The notes under the pieces are model-generated. The model was not told the DNA's origin and did not search any database. It worked only from the letters and a program-made list of their open reading frames with translations. A stretch of 57,591 nucleotides of DNA from an uncultured Burkholderiales bacterium (GTDB lineage Bacteria > Pseudomonadota > Gammaproteobacteria > Burkholderiales > Burkholderiaceae_C): contig CAITHK010000170.1 in assembly GCA_903892175.1 (NCBI GenBank), positions 1 to 57,591 of the forward strand. The letters are read 5' to 3'. The translations under genes and the position numbers were made by a program. Shown here piece by piece: positions 29,979-38,931 of the stretch (positions are counted from its first letter, which is position 1; every line of letters starts with the position of its first letter).

Positions 29979-31399
29979 ACGCCGAGCGTCTGGTGCTCAA
30001 GCCTTCTTTGCGCAACCGCTTGTTGCGCCATGTGTTGTTGCCTTTGGCCTTGACTTGGTTGCTCGGCTCGGCCCTGGTCGTTGGCATTGCCACTTACTTC
30101 ACCCAGCAGGCCTTTGACCGTGCTTTGCTGGACGACGCTTATTTGGTGGCCAGCCATGTGAGGCGCGCCGATGTGGGCGCCGGGGGCGTGGAGTTGAGCT
30201 TGTCGGCCCAAGAAATGAGCACGGTGTTGTTTGACCAAAGCGAGTCCTTGTACTTTGCGGTCCTGCGCCCCGACGGCAGTTTGGTGGCTGGGCATGCGGG
30301 GCTGTCAGCCAAGTTAGAGTCCGCAGGGCAGCCCGTGTTTGGCGCTCTGGATTACCAAAACCGCAGCTTGCGCAGTGTGACCATTCACCGCGAGCAACCG
30401 GTGGATTTTTATGTGGTGATGGCACAAACCACCACCAGCCGAGACCGTTTGTTGCAGCGTTTGCTGGCGTTTTCGATGGCGCCCCAAATTTTGTTGCTGA
30501 TGGGCTTGGCCTTGTGGTTGCAGCGTGCCATTGAGACCGATTTGAACCCCTTGGCTGAGCTCACCCGGCTGGTGGGCAAGCGCGATGCACGAGACCTCAC
30601 GCCGGTGCCCGTGTCGGGCAGCACCCGAGACGTGCAGCGCTTAGGCCTGGCGGTCAATGCTTTGTTGGGGCGAATCGGCCAAAGTGTGCAGGCGCAACGA
30701 GAGTTTTCCGGCAACGTGGCCCATGAGCTGCGCACCCCCCTGGCAGGCATTCGGGCCTTGGCCGAATATGGGTTGCGACATACCGATCCACACGTGTGGC
30801 GCGAGCAGTTACAGGGCATTGCGCACAGCCAAGAGCGCGCCAGTCATCTGGTTGACCAACTCTTGGCCCTGGCTTTGGCCGATGAAGCACAGCAGACTTT
30901 GGCGCACGAACGGGTGGCGCTGGATGTGCTGGTGGGGGAGGCCGTGTTGCGGTTTTTGCCACGCGCGGACGCTGCAGGCGTGGACCTTGGTGCACGGGGT
31001 GTGGAGCAAGCTGTGTGGGTGATGGGCAGTGGCGCGTTGATTGAGGGCGTGCTCAACAACTTGTTAGACAACGCCCTGCGTTACGGGCGGGCGCAAGAGG
31101 CAGAGAGCCGTATCACGGTGGCGGTCCACGACGCGCCACAAGCGGTGGTCTTGTCGGTCAGCGACAACGGCCCCGGTGTGTCGGTGGCGCAGATGCAGCA
31201 ACTCACCAAACGCTGGGTGCAGGGCTCTGCCGGCGAAGCGCTCAAAGAGGGTTCTGGCTTGGGCCTGGCCATCGTCAGCGAGTACGCCCGTTTGTTGGGC
31301 GTTCAGGTGGCGATGCAGGGCGAGTCGCCCAGCGGCTTGCGTGTGAGCTTGACGTTTGCCAAGACACTGATGGGGTCAGGCCCGGCGCACCCCTTGTAA
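29975..31399 (+). CDS. sensor histidine kinase of the czc-linked two-component system
   Basis: Membrane sensor kinase, 474 residues. The first helix is at about 20-42 and the second at about 165-183; between them is a periplasmic sensor of about 120 residues. A HAMP-like linker leads to the dimerisation domain with FSGNVAHELRTPLAG (phospho-acceptor His250). The ATPase domain shows NLLDNALRYG, SDNGPGV and GSGLGLAIV. Architecture resembles TctE/QseC-type kinases. The periplasmic domain is not notably histidine- or methionine-rich, so the metal ligand is not evident. It is translationally coupled to its regulator; mnmG follows after 62 bp with its own promoter. Confidence 0.9.
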   Translation: MNAERLVLKPSLRNRLLRHVLLPLALTWLLGSALVVGIATYFTQQAFDRALLDDAYLVASHVRRADVGAGGVELSLSAQEMSTVLFDQSESLYFAVLRPDGSLVAGHAGLSAKLESAGQPVFGALDYQNRSLRSVTIHREQPVDFYVVMAQTTTSRDRLLQRLLAFSMAPQILLLMGLALWLQRAIETDLNPLAELTRLVGKRDARDLTPVPVSGSTRDVQRLGLAVNALLGRIGQSVQAQREFSGNVAHELRTPLAGIRALAEYGLRHTDPHVWREQLQGIAHSQERASHLVDQLLALALADEAQQTLAHERVALDVLVGEAVLRFLPRADAAGVDLGARGVEQAVWVMGSGALIEGVLNNLLDNALRYGRAQEAESRITVAVHDAPQAVVLSVSDNGPGVSVAQMQQLTKRWVQGSAGEALKEGSGLGLAIVSEYARLLGVQVAMQGESPSGLRVSLTFAKTLMGSGPAHPL

Positions 31400-31412
31400 A
31401 ATCGTGGACTGC

Positions 31413-31441
31413 TTGACAGGGCGGCACACAGCCCCTGTATT
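31413..31441 (+). promoter_or_regulatory. sigma-70-type promoter of mnmG
   Basis: A perfect -35 TTGACA (31413-31418), a 17-base spacer and a -10 TGTATT (31436-31441, four of six) lie 20 bases before the mnmG ATG. ACAGGG and CCCTGT within the same stretch form a short inverted repeat. Confidence 0.6.
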
Positions 31442-31461
31442 CCCCAAAGGTTGGTTGTTGT

Positions 31462-33477
31462 ATGTTGTACCCCCAAGAGTTTGATGTCATCGTGGTCGGA
31501 GGTGGCCATGCGGGCACCGAGGCCGCGCTGGCCGCTGCGCGCATGGGCGCCAAAACCCTGCTGTTGTCGCACAACATCGAAACCTTGGGCCAGATGAGCT
31601 GCAACCCCTCCATTGGCGGCATAGGCAAGGGGCACCTGGTCAAAGAGGTCGATGCGCTGGGCGGCGCCATGGCCTTGGCGAGCGACGAAGGCGGCATTCA
31701 GTTTCGCATTCTCAACAGCTCCAAGGGCCCGGCCGTGCGTGCCACGCGCGCCCAAGCCGACCGCATTTTGTACAAAGCAGCCATCCGTCGGCGGCTCGAA
31801 AACCAGCCCAACCTGTGGTTGTTTCAGCAAGCGGTGGATGACCTGATGATGGACGGCGACCGGGTGGCTGGCGCCGTGACCCAAGCGGGCATCCGTTTCA
31901 AGGGCCGCACCGTGGTGCTGACCGCCGGCACTTTTTTGGACGGCAAGATCCACGTGGGCTTGAACAACTATTCAGGGGGCCGCGCGGGCGACCCGCCTGC
32001 GGTGAGCTTGTCTTCGCGCTTGAAAGAACTCAAGCTGGCGCAAGGGCGGTTGAAAACCGGCACACCGCCGCGCTTGGACGGCCGCACCATTGACTTCAGC
32101 CAATGCACAGAACAACCCGGTGACGGCATGCCGGGTGGATTGCCGGGCGAGGTGCCAGTGTTCAGCTTCATGGGGCGTGCGGTCATGCACCCGCCGCAGA
32201 TGCCCTGCTGGATCACCCACACCAATGCGCGCACCCATGACATCATCCGTTCCGGGTTCGATCGCAGCCCCATGTTCACGGGCAAGATCGAAGGTGTGGG
32301 GCCGCGCTATTGCCCCAGTGTGGAAGACAAAATTAATCGCTTTGCCGACAAAGATAGCCATCAGATTTTTCTGGAGCCCGAAGGGCTGAGCACCCACGAG
32401 TACTACCCCAACGGCATTTCGACCAGCTTGCCGTTTGACATCCAGTACGAATTGGTGCGCTCCATGAAAGGGCTGGAGAACGCCCACATCATTCGCCCGG
32501 GCTATGCCATTGAGTACGACTACTTTGACCCGCGCGAGCTCAAACGCAGCTTTGAAACCCGCGCCATTGGCGGCTTGTTCTTTGCGGGCCAAATCAACGG
32601 CACCACGGGCTACGAAGAGGCTGCGGCCCAAGGTTTGTTTGCTGGCATCAATGCGGCCTTGCAGTGCCGATCCTTGGTCGGACAGGCCAATGACTTTGGC
32701 GGCGCCTGGACCCCCGGTCGTGACCAAGCCTATTTGGGTGTGCTGGTCGACGACCTGACCACCAAAGGCGTGACCGAGCCCTACCGCATGTTCACCAGCC
32801 GGGCCGAGTTCAGGCTTCAACTTCGCGAAGATAACGCCGACATGCGCTTGACCGAGATCGGTCGCCACATGGGTTTGGTGGATGACGCGCGCTGGGAGGC
32901 CTTTAGCCGCAAACGCGATGCTGTTTCACGTGAAACAGAGCGCCTCAAGTCGGTCTGGGTCAACCCGCGCAACCTGCCGCCCGCCGAGTCTGAGCGGGTG
33001 TTGGGCAAGGCCATCGAGCACGAGCACAATCTGGCGGACTTGTTGCGCCGCCCGGACGTGAGCTATGACGCGCTGATGACGCTGGATGGTGGCCGCCATC
33101 AAAGCCCGGAGCTGATGGCTGGCTTGGGTGGCGATGACGTTTCACGTGAAACCACCCGCGCGGTGGTGGAGCAGGTGGAGATTGCTGCCAAGTACTCGGG
33201 CTACATCGATCGCCAGCGTGATGAGGTGCAGCGCGCCGCCCACTACGAAAACCTCAAGCTCCCGGAGGAGCTGGACTACAACCAAGTCACGGCGCTCTCC
33301 ATCGAGGTGCGCCAAAAGCTTTCGCGCCATCGCCCTGAAACTTTGGGGCAGGCGACGCGCTTGTCCGGCATCACGCCGGCTGCCATCTCCTTGCTGTTGA
33401 TTCACCTCAAGCGCGCACGCGTGAAGGGCTTTGTGCCAGAGGCGTTGCCGGCCGAGCCTTCGGGTGTGGCGGGTTGA
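31462..33477 (+). CDS. mnmG: tRNA uridine-5-carboxymethylaminomethyl(34) synthesis enzyme MnmG (GidA)
   Basis: FAD-dependent partner of MnmE in wobble-uridine modification. The 671-residue protein begins with the dinucleotide-binding motif [19 protein letters not shown] (about 12-30), then GidA signatures such as [17 protein letters not shown], and the C-terminal MnmE-binding helices. It is longer than E. coli MnmG (629). Two parS sites lie within the reading frame and both encode the peptide VSRET (in [11 protein letters not shown] and [11 protein letters not shown]); the surrounding sequence is locally extended, so the sites appear tolerated in surface loops. It overlaps or abuts rsmG. Confidence 0.97.
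   Translation: MLYPQEFDVIVVGGGHAGTEAALAAARMGAKTLLLSHNIETLGQMSCNPSIGGIGKGHLVKEVDALGGAMALASDEGGIQFRILNSSKGPAVRATRAQADRILYKAAIRRRLENQPNLWLFQQAVDDLMMDGDRVAGAVTQAGIRFKGRTVVLTAGTFLDGKIHVGLNNYSGGRAGDPPAVSLSSRLKELKLAQGRLKTGTPPRLDGRTIDFSQCTEQPGDGMPGGLPGEVPVFSFMGRAVMHPPQMPCWITHTNARTHDIIRSGFDRSPMFTGKIEGVGPRYCPSVEDKINRFADKDSHQIFLEPEGLSTHEYYPNGISTSLPFDIQYELVRSMKGLENAHIIRPGYAIEYDYFDPRELKRSFETRAIGGLFFAGQINGTTGYEEAAAQGLFAGINAALQCRSLVGQANDFGGAWTPGRDQAYLGVLVDDLTTKGVTEPYRMFTSRAEFRLQLREDNADMRLTEIGRHMGLVDDARWEAFSRKRDAVSRETERLKSVWVNPRNLPPAESERVLGKAIEHEHNLADLLRRPDVSYDALMTLDGGRHQSPELMAGLGGDDVSRETTRAVVEQVEIAAKYSGYIDRQRDEVQRAAHYENLKLPEELDYNQVTALSIEVRQKLSRHRPETLGQATRLSGITPAAISLLLIHLKRARVKGFVPEALPAEPSGVAG
32922..32937. 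promoter_or_regulatory. parS: parS site 1 (perfect)
   Basis: TGTTTCACGTGAAACA, the full 16-bp palindromic ParB-binding consensus, inside mnmG. It lies about 3.3 kb before parB. ParB would nucleate here for origin segregation. Confidence 0.95.
33138..33153. promoter_or_regulatory. parS: parS site 2
   Basis: The 14-bp core GTTTCACGTGAAAC (33139-33152) is perfect; only the outermost base on each side differs from consensus. It is in mnmG, in the same frame as site 1 and 216 bp from it. Confidence 0.9.
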
Positions 33478-33479
33478 CT

Positions 33480-34193
33480 GTGCTGCATCCATTGTCTGGC
33501 GCTTTGCGTGAGGGCTTGTTGGGTCTGGGGCTGGCGTTGGAAGAGGACGCCCAGGCACGTCTGTTGGCCTACATGGATTTGATTGCCAAATGGACCAAGG
33601 TCTACAACCTCACGGCGGTGCGGGATGTGCAAGAGATGTTGACGCACCATGTGCTCGACAGCTTGGCGGTAGTCATACCGCTGAGACGTGAGTTGGGCAA
33701 GCTGGCGCCGCTTGGGCGCGCATCGACGGGCGTGCCCAACGTGGTGAACGCTCCAGAGGCTGTGTCGATGGACGCCCCCTTGTTTCGCTTGTTGGATGTG
33801 GGCGCGGGCGCTGGGTTGCCCGGCGTGGTGGTTGCCATCACTTGCCCGGATGTGTCGGTGACTTGCGTCGACACCGTGGCCAAAAAAGCGGCGTTTGTTC
33901 AGCAAGTGGCCGCTGCGTTGCGCTTGCCAAACTTGCGTGGGCTGCATGCCCGGGTCGAAACCTTGGCCGACCCCTACGATGTGGTGTGCTCGCGTGCCTT
34001 TGCTTCTTTGCCCGACTTCACCGCTTGGTCCGCTTGCGCGCTGGCCCCGCATGGCGTGTGGCTGGCCATGAAGGGCAAGCACCCCGAGGCAGAGATTCAG
34101 GCCTTGCCATCGAGCGTCAAAGTGTTTCACGTGGAACCGCTGACAGTTCCCGGCCTGGACGCTGAGCGCTGTATCGTTTGGATGCGCGGTTAA
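33480..34193 (+). CDS. rsmG: 16S rRNA (guanine(527)-N(7))-methyltransferase RsmG (GidB)
   Basis: Methylates G527 of 16S rRNA with S-adenosylmethionine. From the GTG at 33480 it has 237 residues; a TTG at 33474 overlapping the mnmG stop would add two. The family start (MLHPLSGALREGL, then YMDLIAKWTKVYNLTA) and the SAM-binding LLDVGAGAGLPG are present. A roughly 20-residue insertion (about PLGRASTGVPNVVNAPEAVSM) precedes the SAM motif and is not usual for the family. A third parS-like site encodes VFHVEP near the C-terminus. It is coupled to mnmG. Confidence 0.95.
   Translation: MLHPLSGALREGLLGLGLALEEDAQARLLAYMDLIAKWTKVYNLTAVRDVQEMLTHHVLDSLAVVIPLRRELGKLAPLGRASTGVPNVVNAPEAVSMDAPLFRLLDVGAGAGLPGVVVAITCPDVSVTCVDTVAKKAAFVQQVAAALRLPNLRGLHARVETLADPYDVVCSRAFASLPDFTAWSACALAPHGVWLAMKGKHPEAEIQALPSSVKVFHVEPLTVPGLDAERCIVWMRG
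34123..34138. promoter_or_regulatory. parS: parS site 3 (degenerate)
   Basis: TGTTTCACGTGGAACC differs from the perfect palindrome at two positions. Read on the other strand it is GGTTCCACGTGAAACA, close to the variant TGTTCCACGTGAAACA tolerated by ParB proteins. It lies in rsmG, in a different frame from sites 1 and 2, about 0.7 kb before parA. Confidence 0.75.
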
Positions 34194-34226
34194 ACTCCCA
34201 CCCCCATTCCCTGTTTTGAGGCTTGC

Positions 34227-34841
34227 ATGCTCGGTGTGTCCGACTACGGCGCTTTTGTCGTGGCCATCATTGTGTTTTTGGCCATTCCCGGCCCCGGTAA
34301 TTTGGCGTTGTTGACGGCAACCGCCAAAGGCGGCATCCGCGCGGGCTTGGCTGCGACCTTGGGCGTGATTGCCGGTGACCAGGCCTTGTTGTGGATGGCG
34401 GTGGCCGGCGTGGCCGCCTTGTTGTTGACCAATCCCGCAGTGTTCCACACCGTGCAGTGGATCGGGTCGATTTATTTGGTTTGGCTGGGTGCCAAGTTGC
34501 TCAGCGCAAAACCGGGCGACGCGCCTGTGTTGGAGCTCAAGCCCCACCACTACCTGCGACAAGCCTTCGTTATTACGGTGTTCAATCCCAAAGCGATTGT
34601 GTTTTACATGGCGTTTTTCCCCTTGTTTGTCGACCCGACCGTGCACCAGGGCTGGGTGACCTTTGCCGTCATGGCCGCCACGATTGCGGCGCTGACCTTT
34701 GTCTATGGCTTGGTGGTGGTTGTCCTGGCGCATTTCTTGGCAGCGCGCGTGCGCGCCAGTGCTGTGGCGTCGACCCTGCTGAACAAGATCGCAGGTTTGT
34801 TGCTGATTGGTTTTGGTCTGAAACTGGCCTTGTCTAAATAA
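34227..34841 (+). CDS. LysE/RhtB family amino-acid exporter
   Basis: A 204-residue inner-membrane protein with about six hydrophobic helices and the LysE signature near the N-terminus (FLAIPGPGNLALLTATAKGG followed by a glycine-rich helix). Family members export lysine, threonine, homoserine lactone and similar solutes; the substrate is not evident. It sits between rsmG and parA, all co-directional with short gaps (33 and 22 bp), so it is likely carried on the same transcript although unrelated to segregation. Confidence 0.88.
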   Translation: MLGVSDYGAFVVAIIVFLAIPGPGNLALLTATAKGGIRAGLAATLGVIAGDQALLWMAVAGVAALLLTNPAVFHTVQWIGSIYLVWLGAKLLSAKPGDAPVLELKPHHYLRQAFVITVFNPKAIVFYMAFFPLFVDPTVHQGWVTFAVMAATIAALTFVYGLVVVVLAHFLAARVRASAVASTLLNKIAGLLLIGFGLKLALSK

Positions 34842-34863
34842 ATACTCTCTACTGAAAGTCTCC

Positions 34864-35661
34864 ATGGCCAAAATCTTCTGTGTGGCAAACCAAAAAGGCG
34901 GGGTGGGTAAAACCACCACCACGGTAAATTTGGCGGCTGGTTTGGCTTCGGTGGGGCAGCGCGTGTTGATGGTCGATTTGGACCCACAGGGCAATGCCAC
35001 CATGGGCTCGGGCATCGACAAGCGCCAACTCACGTTGTCGGTGTATGACGTCCTGCTCGAATCCGCCAGCATTGCGGAGGCGCGGGTGCGCAGCAACTGG
35101 GGTGACGAAGGCGCTCGTGCCAAGGCCGCCACCTACGATGTGTTGGGCGCCAACCGTGACTTGGCGGGGGCTGAGGTGGAGTTGGTGGACTTGGAAAACC
35201 GCGAAAACCGACTCAAACAGGCCTTGGTCGCGGTAGCCCAAGACTATGACTTTGTGTTGATCGATTGCCCACCCTCATTGTCCATGTTGACGCTCAATGG
35301 CTTGTGCTCCGCGCACGGGGTGATCGTGCCCATGCAGTGCGAATACTTTGCCTTGGAAGGCCTGACCGACTTGGTCAACACCATCAAGCAGGTGCATGCC
35401 AACCTCAACCGCGAGCTCAAAATCATTGGTTTGTTGCGCGTCATGTTTGACCCTCGCATCACCTTGCAGCAGCAGGTGAGTGACCAGCTCAAGGACCACT
35501 TTGGCGACAAAGTGTTCAATGCTGTCATTCCGCGTAATGTGCGTCTGGCTGAGGCGCCCAGCTTTGGCTTGCCGGGCGTGGTGTTCGACCCCTCCGCCAA
35601 AGGCAGTCAGGCCTTTGTCGACTTTGCACAAGAGATGGTCCAGCGCGTTCAAACGCTCTGA
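34864..35661 (+). CDS. parA: chromosome-partitioning ATPase ParA (Soj)
   Basis: Walker-type ATPase that forms the nucleoid gradient for segregating ParB-parS complexes. The 265-residue chromosomal (short) type begins MAKIFCVANQKGGVGKTTTT, with the deviant Walker A lysine in KGGVGKTT (11-18), then VDLDPQGNAT as Walker A' and LIDCPPSLSML as Walker B. It lacks the N-terminal helix-turn-helix of plasmid type Ia ParA. It sits immediately downstream of three parS sites. The alpha/beta hydrolase gene follows after 14 bp and separates it from parB. Confidence 0.96.
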   Translation: MAKIFCVANQKGGVGKTTTTVNLAAGLASVGQRVLMVDLDPQGNATMGSGIDKRQLTLSVYDVLLESASIAEARVRSNWGDEGARAKAATYDVLGANRDLAGAEVELVDLENRENRLKQALVAVAQDYDFVLIDCPPSLSMLTLNGLCSAHGVIVPMQCEYFALEGLTDLVNTIKQVHANLNRELKIIGLLRVMFDPRITLQQQVSDQLKDHFGDKVFNAVIPRNVRLAEAPSFGLPGVVFDPSAKGSQAFVDFAQEMVQRVQTL

Positions 35662-35675
35662 GTTCGCCCACCCAC

Positions 35676-36227
35676 ATGCCGACCGTTCTTCTTTTGCCAG
35701 GATGGCACAACAGTGGGCCAGACCATTGGCAGAGCCTGTGGGAGGCGCAACGTGGTTACACCCGCGTGGTACAGCATGATTGGTCGTTCCCGTTGAGGGG
35801 CGATTGGATGGCGCAACTCGAAGAAGCGGTCTTGGCACACGACGAGGTGGTGCTGGTTGCCCACAGCCTGGGGTGCATTTTGGTCGCGGCCTGGGCCGCG
35901 CATTCCCAGCACACCGAGCGTGTGCTCGGCGCTTTGCTGGTGGCTCCTGGCGACGTGGAGCGACCAGAAATGCAGCATGTGCTGCATAGCTGGAGCCCGA
36001 TTGCGCGCGCGCGCCTGCCGTTTCAAAGTGTGTTGGCCGCCAGCCGCAACGACCCCCATTGCAGTTTCATGCGAGCCAGTCGATTGGCCATGGATTGGGG
36101 TGCACGCCTGGTCGACGTGGGCAATCGGGGCCACATCAACAGCGACTCAAATTTAGGTGATTGGCCGCAAGGCCACGCCTGGTTAGACGAATTAAAAAGC
36201 AAAGAGAAAACACACCATGGTCACTAA
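35676..36227 (+). CDS. RBBP9/YdeN-type alpha/beta hydrolase
   Basis: A compact 183-residue serine hydrolase-fold protein. The N-terminal MPTVLLLPGWHNSGPDHWQS is characteristic of the RBBP9/YdeN family; the nucleophile elbow is HSLGC (serine near residue 67), and an aspartate and histidine toward the C-terminus (DVGNRGHINSDSNLGDWPQG) complete a plausible triad. Substrate is unknown. It lies inside the par operon: 14 bp after parA, and its last 11 bases overlap parB (parB ATG at 36217, stop at 36225-36227). That tight embedding ties its translation to parB, though no role in segregation is established to my knowledge. Confidence 0.88.
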   Translation: MPTVLLLPGWHNSGPDHWQSLWEAQRGYTRVVQHDWSFPLRGDWMAQLEEAVLAHDEVVLVAHSLGCILVAAWAAHSQHTERVLGALLVAPGDVERPEMQHVLHSWSPIARARLPFQSVLAASRNDPHCSFMRASRLAMDWGARLVDVGNRGHINSDSNLGDWPQGHAWLDELKSKEKTHHGH

Positions 36228-37134
36228 AAAACCCAAAGGCTTAGGCCGCGGTCTCGAAGCCTTGTTGGGCCCCAAAGTCGATGACAGTGTGGCAGCCAAA
36301 GCCACGGCCAGTGACGGCTTGCCCCACACCTTGCCCTTGAGTGAGATGGTGCCTGGCATGTACCAGCCGCGCACGCGTATGGACGAAGGCGCCTTGTACG
36401 AGTTGGCCGAGAGCATCAAAGCCCAAGGCATCATGCAGCCGATTCTGGTGCGCCAACTCACCGACGGCCCCAATGCGGGCAAATACGAAATCATTGCTGG
36501 CGAACGCCGCAGCCGTGCCGCCAAATTGGCCGGGCTCGACACTGTGCCTGTGCTGGTGCGCGATGTACCGAACGAGGCAGCAGCAGCAATGGCCTTGATT
36601 GAAAACATCCAGCGCGAGGACCTCAACCCGCTGGAAGAAGCGCAAGGCCTGCAGCGTTTGATCAAAGAGTTTGGTTTGACCCACGAGACTGCCGCCCAAG
36701 CGGTGGGGCGCTCACGCAGCGCGGCCAGCAACTTGCTGCGCTTGCTCAATCTGGCCGAGCCGGTGCAAACCATGCTGATGGCGGGCGACCTAGACATGGG
36801 CCATGCCCGCGCGTTGCTGGCCCTGGACCGCGCGACTCAAATCACGGCGGCCAACCAAATCACCGCCAAGCACATGTCGGTGCGCGAGGCCGAGAGCCTT
36901 GTGAAAAAGCTCAGCGCCGAATTCAACCTGGTGCCGCAAAAGCCCAAAAAAGAAAAATCCCGCGACTTGAAGCGGGTGGAAGAAGAGTTGTCGGATTTGC
37001 TCACGGCCCAGGTGGATGTGCGCATCAAAAAACGGGTCAAGCGCCAGGGGCGCATCGAAGAGATGGGCGAGCTGGCCATCCAGTTTGGCTCTTTGGATGA
37101 GCTCAATGGCTTGATTGACAAGCTCAGGGGCTGA
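36217..37134 (+). CDS. parB: chromosome-partitioning CTPase/DNA-binding protein ParB (Spo0J)
   Basis: Binds parS and spreads as a CTP-dependent clamp. The 305 residues show the N-terminal ParA-interacting basic segment (KKPKGLGRGLEALLG), the ParB/Srx CTP-binding domain with GERRSRAAKLAGL, the ENIQREDLNPLEEA segment, a helix-turn-helix region (about 140-200) and a C-terminal dimerisation domain. The start at 36217 overlaps the hydrolase gene; only a weak AAAGAG-like ribosome-binding site is present, suggesting reliance on translational coupling. The partner sites are the three parS upstream. Confidence 0.96.
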   Translation: MVTKKPKGLGRGLEALLGPKVDDSVAAKATASDGLPHTLPLSEMVPGMYQPRTRMDEGALYELAESIKAQGIMQPILVRQLTDGPNAGKYEIIAGERRSRAAKLAGLDTVPVLVRDVPNEAAAAMALIENIQREDLNPLEEAQGLQRLIKEFGLTHETAAQAVGRSRSAASNLLRLLNLAEPVQTMLMAGDLDMGHARALLALDRATQITAANQITAKHMSVREAESLVKKLSAEFNLVPQKPKKEKSRDLKRVEEELSDLLTAQVDVRIKKRVKRQGRIEEMGELAIQFGSLDELNGLIDKLRG

Positions 37135-37170
37135 CAGGCCTCACAACCCACCCAGCGCTTCAAAGGCACC

Positions 37171-38931
37171 ATGGCACTTTCTCGTGTGACAGACCTGGGG
37201 ATGGATGAGGGGGACCGCCTTCAGCATGACTTGTTGGCTGAGCGCAGACGGTTTTTTTCTGGCCATTGCTTGCAGCTGACCTTGGTCGCCTCGGTGCTGT
37301 TTTACGTCTTGGATCACCCGGCCTACGACCACCGCATCTATGTGTTTTGCGCCGCCACCGGCCTGGTGCTGATGCTGATGCTGATGCTGCGCCGCGGTGT
37401 GTCCACGCTGTTTGCCGCCAATGTGTTGTTGTTGATGGGCTTGCTCGCCTTCACCTGGGTGTCGGCACAGACGGGTGGGGTGAACTCACAGAAAAATATT
37501 TGGGCCAGTTTGCTGCCCATGGTGGCCTTGCTCACGGCTGGGCGCAGGGCAAGTCTGTGGTGGTTGGGGCTGATTTCTGTGGTTCAAATGGGCCTCATGG
37601 CGGCGGGCGTTACCGGATGGATCGACACCCGGGTGGACCTTCAGCAAGCCGTTGCTTGGGGCGTGCTCAACCAAGTCTGCGTGGTGGGCGCATGGGTGAT
37701 CGGCATCTACCTTTATGAGCGCTTGTACCGCCAGCAGGTGGTGGCCAATGAGCAGCGCAACCAGGAGTTAGAGAAGACGGGTCAAGACTTGCTGCGCGCG
37801 CAAGCGCACAAAGACGAATTCATGGCTTCCGTGGGGCACGAACTGCGCACGCCGATGAATGCGATATTGGGCTTTAACGGCTTGTTACGCAGCCAACTGC
37901 AAGACCGACCCGAAGACGTGGCCGTGGTCGACCACATCCGACGGGCCACCGAGCAACTGTTGCAGGTGGTCGATGACATCTTGGATTTTTCACAGCTGCA
38001 AGCCGGCCGATGTGTCTTGCATGCAGAAACCTTTGACGTGTCCCAAGCCCTCACGCGCATGCTGGGCCCTTACCAAGCGCGTGCCAAGGACAAGGGCTTG
38101 GACATGGGGCTCACGCTCAGCCCTGCGGCGCCAGTGTGGACGCACGCCGACAAAGCACGGCTCGCGCAAATCGTGCATAACTTGGTCGACAACGCCATCA
38201 AATTCACCCAACACGGACGCATCGATGTGCGTGTCGCCTGGTCTACGCAGGGGCTTGAGGTGACGGTTCAAGACACGGGGATCGGCATTGCACCAGATCG
38301 GCAGCAGGTGATTTTTGACCGTTTTGAGCATGCCAACATCCAAACCAATCGCCAATACGGTGGCACGGGTTTGGGCATGGCCATTTGTGAGCGCTTGGTG
38401 GCTTTGCAAGGAGGTACGTTGGGGCTGAGCAGCGAGCTGGGCCAAGGCTCACGTTTTTGGTTCAAGTTGCCTTTGCCTCAGGTGCCGGCCCCCAACATGG
38501 CGGCAGTGGGTGCCTGCGATATGACGCAGGAGGCCTTGCGGTTTTTATTGGTCGATGACAACGCGGTCAATTTGATGGTGGCCGGGTTGATGTTGAAAAA
38601 ACATTTTCCCCAGGCGACGATGCAACAAGCCGACAACGCTGCGCATGCGCTCGAACTGCTGGGCAAAGACCGCTTTGACGTGGTCTTGATGGACATGATG
38701 ATGCCTGGCATGGATGGCCTGGAGGCCACCCGCACCCTGCGCCAGACCTTCCCTGTCCCGATGCGCGATGTGCCGGTGTTGGCGTTGACCGCCAGCGTCA
38801 ACCCGGTCGACCGTGAACGGTGTTTGGCCAGTGGCATGGACGATGTGCTGCACAAGCCGCTGGACCCGATCGAGACGGTGGAGCACATCACGCGCTGCGT
38901 GCTGCAGCACAGAAACAAGACGGCGTCATGA
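37171..38931 (+). CDS. hybrid sensor histidine kinase/response regulator (first of tandem pair)
   Basis: A 586-residue membrane hybrid kinase. About six hydrophobic helices (residues 32-185) form a sensor with no large periplasmic domain. A short coiled coil leads to the HisKA domain with GHELRTPMNAILGF (His223), then the ATPase domain (NLVDNAIKFT, QDTGIGI, YGGTGLGMAI). A C-terminal receiver domain starts near residue 457 (FLLVDDN) with phospho-acceptor Asp508 in VVLMDMMMPGMDG. No Hpt or output domain is attached, so signal must pass to another protein. It starts 36 bp after parB, probably on the par transcript, and is coupled to its paralogue by an ATGA overlap. Confidence 0.92.
   Translation: MALSRVTDLGMDEGDRLQHDLLAERRRFFSGHCLQLTLVASVLFYVLDHPAYDHRIYVFCAATGLVLMLMLMLRRGVSTLFAANVLLLMGLLAFTWVSAQTGGVNSQKNIWASLLPMVALLTAGRRASLWWLGLISVVQMGLMAAGVTGWIDTRVDLQQAVAWGVLNQVCVVGAWVIGIYLYERLYRQQVVANEQRNQELEKTGQDLLRAQAHKDEFMASVGHELRTPMNAILGFNGLLRSQLQDRPEDVAVVDHIRRATEQLLQVVDDILDFSQLQAGRCVLHAETFDVSQALTRMLGPYQARAKDKGLDMGLTLSPAAPVWTHADKARLAQIVHNLVDNAIKFTQHGRIDVRVAWSTQGLEVTVQDTGIGIAPDRQQVIFDRFEHANIQTNRQYGGTGLGMAICERLVALQGGTLGLSSELGQGSRFWFKLPLPQVPAPNMAAVGACDMTQEALRFLLVDDNAVNLMVAGLMLKKHFPQATMQQADNAAHALELLGKDRFDVVLMDMMMPGMDGLEATRTLRQTFPVPMRDVPVLALTASVNPVDRERCLASGMDDVLHKPLDPIETVEHITRCVLQHRNKTAS

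Noticed and set aside
31951-31956. CACGTG core in mnmG as a further parS
   Set aside because: Flanking bases do not match TGTTTC/GAAACA; the core hexamer alone is common.
33402-35132. Open frame of 576 codons on the minus strand
   Set aside because: Antisense to rsmG, the LysE-type gene and parA, and the translation has no recognisable domain.
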